Assembly (NCBI GenBank): GCA_003415625.1
Contig: PYIU01000008.1
Location: 806,001 to 870,000, forward strand
DNA from: Aquanectria penicillioides
Lineage: Eukaryota > Ascomycota > Sordariomycetes > Hypocreales > Nectriaceae
DNA: 64,000 bases
Direction of reading: 5' to 3'
Shown piece by piece: positions 54,385 through 64,000 of the stretch. Positions within the stretch are counted from its first letter, which is position 1; the number at the start of each line of letters is the position of its first letter. A program made the position numbers and the translations under genes. The notes beneath the pieces were generated by a model. That model was not told the DNA's origin and searched no databases. It saw only the letters and a program-made list of their open reading frames with translations.

Positions 54385-56503
54385 CGCATCACGTGCACGC
54401 AACGGCCAAGCACAAGGCTTCTTCTTCTTCTGCCGTCGATCGTCTCAACAAACAGCTTGAAGACCCTGATTCTGTGAAGCCGATGGGCGCCCTCACCTCT
54501 TTGCGGATGAGGAAGAGAATGCCATCGTCAGCTTCGTCACCTAGATGGACAAGGCCGGCTTTCCTGCCTCCAAGGCTGAGATTGAGGGCGCCGCCAACGC
54601 CCTTCGCCGCCGTAGGGACCCAGAAGCGAAGCTTCTCAGCAAGACGTAGTACCCACGCTTCCTTGAGGATCATCGGGAGCTCCAGAAGACCGTCCTGGAA
54701 GCTGTCGATAAGTCTCGTGAGTCTTGGTAAGCAGGCGGCATCATCGACCTGAAGGAGTGGTTCAAACAACTCACTGAGGCCATCAGGAACTTCAACATCG
54801 GCGCCTTTGAATGCTGGAATGCAGACCAGGCCGGGATCTGAGTCAGCTGCTTGTGTGAGCGGATACAGTGCCTCGTCGTCCGCACGAAGAAGAAGACTCG
54901 CGCCCAAGTGCTCGACCCGTCGAACGCGAGACCTGCACCCTGATCGGTACAGGCAACGCTGTGGGCGATACGGTCCCCACGTAGGTCATCTTCAAGGCAT
55001 CTCCTACACTAGAATACGTCTATGTAGATGCCGATCCGCGGAGACGCTTTGCGAAGTCAGAGAGTGCGTTCTCGAACGGCGAGGTCACTTACGAGTGGTC
55101 GCAGGTCTTTAACCGGCACAGCTGGGAGAAGTGTGCTACGGTGCAGAGTCGCAGATTGCCTTTTGAGGAGTGGTTTGGTTGCGATGAAGTCCTTCGTGAT
55201 CCCACAAGGTAGCGCGTTCAATATGACAGTCCTCCTATCTCTCATGATCCAGGTGAAGAGATCTGGCGACTTCTCATCCTCGACGGATTCAGTCGATACG
55301 GTCTCTTTTCCTTCCGTGAGTATTGCCTCAAGTTCCAGATCATCGTGAATCCTCTGCCTTCACCCTCAACACTTTTCCTTCAGCCGATAGATGTAGGAGT
55401 CTTCCAGCCGACAAAGAAAGCACATCAGAATATTCTCCGCCGAGCTTGCACAAAGGCGGCATTGCCTTCTCGCGCCTTAACTTCGTCAAAGGACTGCAGG
55501 CAAGTCGGTTAATATCTCACGAGAAGACCTACTAATCGAGGCGCGACTTCAGGAGATCATCGACGAAGGATTCACCAGAAAGAATATCATATCAGGCTTC
55601 GAGAAATCTGGAATCTTTCCCCCCAACGCCAAGCCTGCGGTGGCCTTCCTCCCCAAGCAGCAAATGAGGGCAAAGAAAGCAGTCAACCCTACCCTCGCTT
55701 CCCTTCTGCCGTCAGAAACGCGCTTCCACCGCGCCTCTGAAACCGCAAAACGCGTCACAAAGGAGTATCTCGACATCTTCTCCTCCCCTACGCGTGCGGG
55801 GCTGCAGGAAGTCCGCAAGGCCGTCACAGAGGCCGTTCTTCTCGAGGGGACGGTAACTATATATGTAGATGACCGGCGAAGTCGTATTGAGAAGAGATAT
55901 AACGAGATGAAGAGAGGAAAGAGGGCCAAGCCCGTCGGCGACTTCACGCACAGCATCAATCTTCAGGATCTTCGTGACCGGCAAGCGGGAGTCACCGCCG
56001 CAGACCGTGAGAAGGAGCAACGGCGGCAGATTCGCTCCATCCGGTCTATACTCCTCAGGGAGATAGAACAGCTAAAGGAAGAGTGGCAAGAGAACAAGGA
56101 AGTCCTTATCGACGGCGTTAAGACGAAGCTACAATTTAAGAGGTGGCTTGGGCACACAATACAGGGAAGGGTAAAGTCTATTATGGATTCACAACGCTCT
56201 AAGATGACTCAACTCCTCAATGAAAATACTAACGATTTCATGATAGATACACAATTGCCACAAGAAGTCAGAGACTCGATGGTTGCTCCTCTTCACGAAG
56301 GGCGAGCAACCCCCCCGTTTGCATCGATCTTCGCCGCCGATGACCTCCGAGTCATCACCCCGCCGGAAGAGGCTTCAACGCCGTGCCCTTCACGGCCTCA
56401 ACCACACACACCGACGATAGATCAGATACTTCAGATCATTAGGAAGGAAAGAGAGGTTCAAGCAGCCAGTCCGTCGCGTTCAATAGACGTTAATACACCG
56501 TGA
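54385..56503 (+). pseudogene. Dead pogo/Fot-type DDE transposase
   Basis: The plus strand, read across two or three frames, gives a pogo/CENP-B-like transposase in order. ADEEENAIVSFVT and the following FPASKAEIEGAANALR form the helix-turn-helix region (about 54.5 kb). AFECWNADQAGI holds the first catalytic Asp (about 54.82 kb). LILDGFSRYG holds the second (about 55.28 kb), and LQPIDVGVFQP (about 55.38 kb) is the family signature. A Lys/Arg-rich C-terminal coiled segment is intact as one frame, 55640-56503. At least five in-frame stops interrupt the rest; several are TAG where Trp (TGG) is expected, the change RIP makes on the opposite strand. Frameshifts also occur. Terminal inverted repeats were not found. 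Confidence 0.75.
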
Positions 56504-58300
56504 ATACGCGAGGAACTGTCCCTCAAGGTGGCGAGGCCTTGGCACCAAAACAACGGCTTCTATAGCTCAATCTTAGTCTTCAGAAATGTCATTCTCTTAG
56601 GCATGGCGAAAGGCATCACTTTCTCTTCCGATCCTGTCTCACGTATCATTTTAGACGCTTTGTGAACATGGAAATATCGGAAAGAGGGCAAATCACATGA
56701 GCCAACGGGTAACGCTTGGGCCTCGACGGAATTGCCGGCAGGCATTTTCGCCTGGTGGCGGGCTGTGGTGAAGCATATACCGTAAAAACCCAGCAAATTT
56801 GACCACCCTAGTTTCTTCAATTATGTGACGGAGAACTTTCTTTTTGTTGTAAAAGGCGGAGATCCCGTCGACGCTAAGGTGGTCGAATTTGCTGAGTTTT
56901 TACGGTATATCATATACCTATGTAATAGCGCTGACGGCCCGCCCCTCCACGTTGCTTTTGCAAGGGCCCACATTCCCGTTGGAAAAGGAGGATCCTTGCA
57001 TCCAAGGTCGCACCATCACATCTAGCAAAAGTGGAACGCTCCAACAGTGCAGAGCAATTAACGCATTATGCCATTTCAACAACATCCGATCCCCGGCGGA
57101 CTGTGGGATCCACCGTAATAGCTCAGGTGAAAGCTGTCAGATACCTTATATGACCTCTTTGATGACCTCGAACATGTGTGTGTATTGTGTATCTATTCCT
57201 CTAACCCCTGCCCCTTCCGGCTAGGGAGGTCTTATTCTCGGTTGCTTCCTAACACCGTTCTAAGGGGCCGAGGGGGCCTTTATTCCTCACATGATATCCT
57301 GAAGCCCTCGTGTTCCATGCCTCCAATTCAACAAAAGCGGCACATCAACAGCAGGACGTATTCGCACCGGAGGACGGGGGGGTACGGGAGGTTGGATTGA
57401 CGGCCTATTTGCTTTTTTGCGTTGGCCACTCGAAACCACCCTTTTCTCCACATTTGTGAATGGATTTGCTCTACTCCGTACTTACTAGCTAACCTTAATA
57501 ACCGTGGTGTAGCTGAAAATGCATGGGGAACACAATTGTATGGGGCCTGCTTATTGCCGATCGAACTTCGGAACGAACAAGTTCCCTTACACGAGGCAGC
57601 CGCGAGAAAACAGTCATGTTATTTCGATCTAGGGCCATCGCGTGTGTGTCTTTGGGGTTGTTATCACGATGAGGCCTCTCGGCGATCCAACCCAAGGAGG
57701 GTTTACCAGATGCCAATTCCTTCCTATTCCGCGCAAGCCACAGAGGAGACCCCCAGAAAGAGGAAATTGATCGTATAGAGACTTTGGCCCGCTAACGCCA
57801 CAAATGCCAGACTATCTGGTCACTACAGCGTGCGAGAATGAAAAGCAAGACATTGCCTTGCATCTCGTATTCAGTGAGCTACACCGTACGTGATTCTTTC
57901 TAGCGTTTGGGCATCGGGCGTTTTCAGATGTCTGAGGCCGGAGGCGGTGTGTACATGTGGCTTCTTTAGTAGTGACATGGAGGCTCTAGTACGGCGTCTG
58001 CCTGGCGTTCTCTGTAATGGTCTGGTCTGAACCTGACTATAGGGTAGTTAGGTATAGGATATCCAATAAGGTAAACCATCAAGTTAATATTTGCAGAATA
58101 GATCAAGCGCATTAGATTTAAGCAATATATGTTGACGGATATAGCGGCCGGGCGAAGGTAGTTGTCGCTACAGACATAGCGGCCGGCCACAAGCCGACCT
58201 TAGGGGCCTTGTGGGCTTAGGTCTTAAGGCCACGTATCCTCACAAGGGAATCCCTGCACTGTAAATAGGTAACTGCATTCTGCAACCACTATCTAGCTAT
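56504..58300. other. Non-coding stretch between transposase relic and AT-rich DNA
   Basis: Short contentless open frames only. It holds the 33-bp inverted repeat at 56775-56910 and, near 58140-58190, two copies of ATAGCGGCCGG in direct orientation. Probably mixed transposon debris. Confidence 0.45.
56775..56910. repeat. 33-bp inverted repeat with 70-bp spacer
   Basis: 56775-56807 (begins ATATACCGTAAAAACCC, ends TTTGACCACC) and 56878-56910 are inverted copies with two mismatches, both C/T transitions. They may be the abutting termini of transposons or a small foldback element. Confidence 0.6.
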
Positions 58301-61300
58301 TCCTTATAAATCCTAATTGATTTAGACCGACCTATTGCATATATTGCCTGCTATAACTATCTTTATATATATCTATATATTATTTATAGATTATAAGCCT
58401 AAAGCTTTAATTTAAGAAGAAATTATAGCTATTTAAAAGGTTTAAATTAATCTAAAGTTTATCCCTTAAAGTTAGTGCTTATAATATTAATTAATTAAGG
58501 TCTTAAGACTTAAGTAATAGCTTTAAAGCTAGCCTTAAAGCTAATCTTTATTATTAAAGTAATTAAATAGATTAATAATAAAGAAAATTCTATTAAAAGA
58601 GAAAATAATCTTAAAGATCTTTTACTTTTCTTTAAAAGATTAATAAAGCTTACTAAAGGGAATCTATAAAAGATTTAGCTAAATTTAAGTATTATAATAT
58701 AATAAATAATAAAGATAATATAGTAAATATAAAAGCTATAAAAGTATTTTAATTAAAAGATTAAAAATAAATTAAAGATTAAATATAAAATATAGCTTAA
58801 AGATAAATTAAAATTTAAAATAAAAAATAATAAAAATAAAAGCTTTAAGTATTAAAAAAGCTAATTCTTTTATATTTTAAAGGAGCCTTTAAAAGCTTTA
58901 GATAAAATATTTAATTTCTTAAGGAATAAAGAGATATTAATAGAGCTTACTTTAAGCAAAAAGAAGATTATAAATTTATAATTAATTAAAATTAAGGATT
59001 TTATTGGTTTTAACTTTAAAATAAAGAGAAATAATATACTTAAGGGATTAAAGAATTAGGCTATTTAAAAGAAATATTTTTTTTATATTATAATTACTAT
59101 TAAATAATATAAAGAGATTAAGATCTTATATTTAGAAAAAATGCATTTAATTACTATTATAAAAATAGCAATTTTATAGAAATTAAAGCTATTATTATTT
59201 TTAGTAAAGATTAATATAAAGGCTATTAAGCTATTAATAAAAAGGTATAATAATATAAAGTTTTAATAAAGCTTAATTAATCTTTACTAAAAATTAAAGT
59301 CCTTAACTTTAAAGAAACTATAAGGGGTTTAAAGTTATATTAATAACTTTTGCTATATTATAAATAGTATTATTAAAGCTAGCAATAAGCTTTTTAAATA
59401 TTAAAAAAAAATAAGGTTTATAAATAGTATTAAAAAGATCTTTTTTAAGTAAAATGCACTTTAATGCAATTATAAATAAAAAGGGAAATACTAATCTATT
59501 TATAAAATATAAAAAGACTTTATTAATAAAGCTAAAAGTCTATAGACTTTTTAAAAGAAGAGTAAAGACTTTAGTAATAAAAAAGGCATATAGATAAGTA
59601 TTTAATTAAATAAAAAGAATAACTATAGAAAAGATTCTAAAAGCAATAAATGCTTTAATTATAATTAAAAAGGTTATATTATAAAGAACTGCCTATTTTT
59701 ATAAAAGAAAAGTAAAGGCAATAAAAATAAAAGGTTAAAAAAGAAAGATAATAGTAATAAAATTACTAAAAAGACTAAAAAGACTGCTCTATATATAGAA
59801 TTAAATAAATAAAGTGCTAAAAATATAAAGAAAGCTAAAAATAACTTTAATAATAATAATAATACTATTTTTATATATTATAAAGGCTTAAAAGTAAGAA
59901 AGTTCTTTAATAATACTTTTATAAAATTATTAATAAAAAAGGTAGTTATAGCAATAATTTCTAGCCTATTAAAATAGCAATTATATAGTTCCCTTAATAT
60001 TAATAATAATACTATATTAAAAGCTAAAGGAAATAGCAATTTTATTACTATTTTAATATCTATAGAATTAGGCCTTATTAATTAAAAAGACTATTAGCTT
60101 TAGAACTTAAGAGCTAATATATATACTATTAATAACTTTAAATAGTTTAAAGAAAATAAATAGTATAAACTTAATAAAATAATATTAATTCTTATAGGTA
60201 AAGGCACTATATACCCTATAGCTATAGAAATAGTAATAGTTATACTATTTATAAAGAAAGAGAGAATAAAAACTATAATACTTAAAGATATAGTTTTTAT
60301 TAAAGATTTTCTATTAAATATAATCTTTAGTAAGAAAGTTTATCTTTTTAGCAATTATATAATTAAAAATAAAATCTTTAATAGTAATAATAAGATTTTT
60401 ATAACCTTTAATATCCTTAATTAAAGGTTTTTACTTAAAGTAATAAAAGGTATAATAAGCCACTACTTTACTTTTAAAATAATACTAATATAAATAGAAT
60501 AGTTTAAGGCAAAAATATAGTACTAAAAACTTATTTATATAGATTAAAAAGCCTTTAACTATATCTTTAAGGTTATAAAAGGTAGGCTTAATAATTATAA
60601 GCTGCTTAATATATTAAGTTAAGGTTTAAAGTAATATAGATTAATCTATTATTAAGTTAATTAAAAAGATAAAAAGGACCTTAAAGATATAGGAAATAAA
60701 TAGGCAGTTTTCTTTAATTAATTTTTATTTTTAAAATTTTAAATTCCTTGCATTTAGACCCTATTAAAGTTCTAGTATAGCCCCTTATAATATTACTTTA
60801 TTTATAACTTTCTGCCCTATTTTCTTTCTTTCTTTTCTTTAAGGGACACTCTAAAGCATTTAATTAAATACTTTAATACTCTTTTAAGTTATTTATAGCT
60901 ACTTAAAAAGGCTATTTAGTCTTTAATTAAATTTACTTACTTTATACCCTTTTAGATAAAGTATATATTTTAGCTAATATTTCTATCTATTAATACATTT
61001 AGAGGTTATAATAAAAAGAAGCCTTTAAATTATTTAAAAAGATACTAAAGTATTTAATTAAACTCTTTAGTAATACTTTTAAGCTATTATTAAAAACCTA
61101 AAAAAGTAATAGACAATTAATTATAAAGATTTAAAAATTCCTAAATACTAAAAAACCTATTACTTCTATAAAAATAAAGGGCATTAAGATTAAAAATAAT
61201 ACTAAAGGTAAATAAAGATATTAATATAAGTTTATATTCTAAAAAAAGAAAACCTATTACTATAATTAAGGCAAATATATAGAAAAATTTAATAATTTAA

Positions 61301-64000
61301 TATAATGCTAATATATTAGCATAAAGGCATATAAGGTAAAATAATAGTGCAAATAATATATAAGCATTTAATTAAATACTTTTAAATATTAAAGCATACT
61401 TAAGACTATTAAAAGCTTAATTTATAGATTAAAAAAGAAAAAAGAAGAGGAAAAAAAAGATTACTTAACTCTTAATTAATTATAAAAGATAGAAAATTTT
61501 TATTATTTTTATTAATCTTTAAACTTTAGCTAAAGGATATATATATATACTTACTACTATTTTAATTAATTATTTTATTTATTATTATTAACTTTAAAAA
61601 GCTAATTTAAATTTATTAAAATAAAGCTTTATTAAATATAATACTATTATTCTTTTTTTTACTTTTCTTAATTATTTTAGTATATATTTTAATTTATTTT
61701 ATTATTTTATTCTTTTATTATATATATATATTATTTTATTGCAATTTATAACCCTAAAAGTTAGGTAGCTAGCCTATACTCCTTTATATATATATATTAA
61801 AACACTTATTATAGGAATCCTAATAATTACAATTTATTAATACCCTTAAATAAAAAAACAAAAGGAATATTTAATTAAATATAATTAAATCCCTTAAGCC
61901 CTATTAAAAGCAAAAAGGGTTAATATAATTAATAATCTTTAACTATTCTTTTTAAATTAATTAATACTATTAATACTAATATTTCTAAAAAAAATAAACT
62001 AAATATATTAGCTAAAATAATAAAAGCAATTATTACCTTTATTTAATTGCTTAATATAATTTTTAATAAAAGGAATATTATATATTTCCTTAAATTATAT
62101 AATAGATTTATAACTAACTAAAAAATTGTAAATAGTATAAAAAGCAAAGCTTTTATATACTATATAACCTTTAAAGTATCTTAAAATATTATAAACTTAC
62201 TAAAAGGCAATAATTAGGCTATTATAAAGCAAAACCTTTTAAAAACCTTTAAGTATTAAAATTTAAATCAATTAAATCCACCTAAAAATAAGCTTTAGTA
62301 AATAAATATAACTTCAATCTAATCTATAGAGTATAGAGTTATCCTTTAATAGCTTATAAAGTATACTTAATTTAATAGAAAAGTAAATTCTATTAGCTAA
62401 AAGGCTTCTATAGTATAGGCTTAAGCTATTTATAATGCTATACTAAAAAATATTATTATTAATATTTACTAATAGAAAGAGAAATATTTAAATACCTTAA
62501 GAATAATAAGGTATAAGGAGATAATTGGGCTAATTAAAAACTTCCTTAATGCTAAAAAAGGAATTTAGATCTTTTAAATAAAAAAAAAAATAATAACTTT
62601 AGATATTTTAAGAAAATTAAAAAACCTTTTATTTATTAAAATTAGCTTTAGCATTAAGAGCTTAAGTTCCTTAACCCTATTTAAAGCTTAAAAGGGAAGT
62701 TAAGTCTTTTTATTAAAAGAATAAAAAAGCTATAAATTAATATAGCCTAAAATATTATAAATAAATTGCAAAAGTTAAAGAGAATTATATACTAAAAGAT
62801 TAATTAACTAAAAATAGAATTATTATTATTAATTAAAAATAACCTTAATTAAGTAAAAGAATTTAATTATATATATCTCTATTATAACTTTTATATTAAT
62901 GCAAATTATAATAGAGATCTAAAGTGCTTTTATTATATAAAAGTAAGGCATTTTCTAAACTATTGCTTACTTTTTATAGAAAATAAAAGGAAAGAATTTA
63001 TAAACTATAATAGCAATACTAGCTTTATTTAAATAGGGCAATAGAAACTCTTATTACCCTTAAAACTAATATATAAGCTTGCTATTAAAGAAAAAGTAAG
63101 AAAAATAGTTATTTTATAGATTCTAAAATTCCCTACCTTTAAGATTTATAGCTAAACTAAAGTTATAATAATAAATAAGCTAAATGCATAAAAATAGTAA
63201 ATTACTAAAAAAAAAAAGCATTTAATTAAAGACTTTTTTAGGCATATTAATTAATTAAAGTATAGCTCCTTAATGCTTAATAGAAATTCCCTTAAGGAGA
63301 CCTAAGAACCTAAAGTTAATTGCATCCTTATTAATAATTAAGCTATAGAATCAATTAATAACCCTTTTATTACTAATATTATATTAAAAACTAATGCTAT
63401 AAAATATATAAAAGTAAAATTAAAAGAGGAATTAATTAATTAAGAAAAGGAAAAAGAAACTTAATCTTTTATTTAAATTATAAATAAAGAATTTATTAAA
63501 AATAAAAAGATTATTAATATTATTCTTAAAGAAAAAAAAAGATTAAAATGCTTTTAATTAAATACTTAAAGTTATTTAAATAAAGAAATAAATTTATAAA
63601 AAGGTAGTAAAATTAAAAGTCTAAATAACTATTAAGGACTTAATTACTTTTAACTCTCCCTTAAGTAATAATATCTTAAAGATAGTTTTTAATTATATAA
63701 AGAGAATAAAAGAAATTAAATAAATAAAACCTAAACTCTTACTAAAAAAGAAATAGATCTAATAAGCTATTAATTTAATTATAATTAATAATTTAAAAGT
63801 AATATTCTTAAAGAAGTACTTTAACTATATTGCTAAGCAATATAGTATTAATAGTATATTAATTAAAAAGAAATTTAAATTTTATTATATATTATTGCCT
63901 AAAGAATATTTTATTAAGGATTAAAAAAGTATTAATAAAATTAATATTAGCTATATAATAATTAAAGGGAGAAAAGTTATATTTAATTAAATGCATTTAA
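58301..64000. other. Extremely AT-rich, RIP-degraded DNA
   Basis: From about 58.3 kb to the window end C and G become rare and TA/TAA/TTA words dominate, so every frame is full of stops. The change from normal composition occurs within about 100 bp. This is the signature of repeat-induced point mutation of dispersed repeats in Pezizomycotina. Apart from the copia-like remnant, no feature could be recovered. Confidence 0.85.
59640..60440 (+). mobile_element. RIP-mutated Ty1/copia-like retrotransposon remnant
   Basis: At 59650-59691 one frame has the spacing of a retroviral-type zinc knuckle, C-x2-C-x4-H-x4-C. The first and last Cys codons remain, while the second Cys and the His positions now read TAT, and a TAA stands where a CAA-type codon would be; all are C-to-T or G-to-A changes. 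From about 60163 to 60420 a frame stays open for some 80 codons with GKGTIYPIAIE, then KDIVFIKDFLLNIIFSKK, resembling the region after the copia protease. No enzyme can be made from it. Class assignment rests on these two pieces. Confidence 0.5.

Noticed and set aside
60950..61260. Possible second zinc knuckle (GGGCAT context near 61.18 kb)
   Set aside because: The last cysteine position does not fit the C-x2-C-x4-H-x4-C spacing, and chance matches are easy in AT-saturated sequence.
1..64000. CRISPR arrays, prokaryotic operon signals or ribosome binding sites
   Set aside because: None seen; gene structure is clearly eukaryotic with spliceosomal introns.

Overview
The window reads as nuclear DNA of a filamentous ascomycete, probably a Sordariomycete close to Fusarium/Nectriaceae. 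Evidence: short introns (about 48-100 nt) with GT...CTAAC/CTGAC...AG signals, Zn(II)2Cys6 regulators, a CYP51A-type sterol demethylase paralogue, a fungal NLR, and a right end reduced to extreme AT richness in the manner of repeat-induced point mutation (RIP). All gene models were spliced by hand; nearly all keep frame across every junction.

Layout. 1-6.8 kb: a partial gene at the left edge, a cytochrome P450 (minus), an interrupted tRNA-Arg(UCG) gene, and the spliceosomal protein SmE. 6.8-13.9 kb: gene-poor. 13.9-18 kb: a Zn2Cys6 regulator and a decayed NmrA-like gene. 20.5-38.3 kb: a catabolic cluster made of a small Dabb-domain protein, a Zn2Cys6 regulator (apparently frameshifted), a CYP504-type aryl-acetate hydroxylase, fumarylacetoacetase and homogentisate dioxygenase (divergent), an amino-acid/GABA-type permease, a copper amine oxidase and a NADPH-cytochrome P450 reductase (divergent). 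39.7-42.4 kb: an alpha/beta hydrolase and CYP51. 44.1 kb: an interrupted tRNA-Cys(GCA) gene. 44.5-50.2 kb: two divergent conserved proteins of unknown function and an FAD monooxygenase. 50.5-53.7 kb: an alpha/beta-hydrolase/NB-ARC/TPR NLR. 54.4-56.5 kb: a dead pogo-type transposase. 58.3-64 kb: AT-rich RIP-degraded DNA with Ty1/copia-like remnants.

How the genes work together. The 20-38 kb genes fit a route from an aryl-ethylamine: permease (uptake), copper amine oxidase (to aldehyde), CYP504 supported by its own reductase (ring hydroxylation toward homogentisate), then ring cleavage by homogentisate dioxygenase and hydrolysis by fumarylacetoacetase. Aldehyde dehydrogenase and maleylacetoacetate isomerase are not in the window. 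Three promoters in this cluster carry the same inverted repeat, CGGAA-N5-TTCCG, a good candidate operator for the cluster regulator.

The most unusual observation is that both tRNA genes are interrupted by 56-60 nt insertions that look like ordinary spliceosomal introns (GTTAGT donor, TACTAAC/TACTCAC branch point, AG acceptor). One lies in the T arm and one in the D arm, and the Pol III A and B boxes stay uninterrupted in both. Removing the insertions gives canonical cloverleaves.
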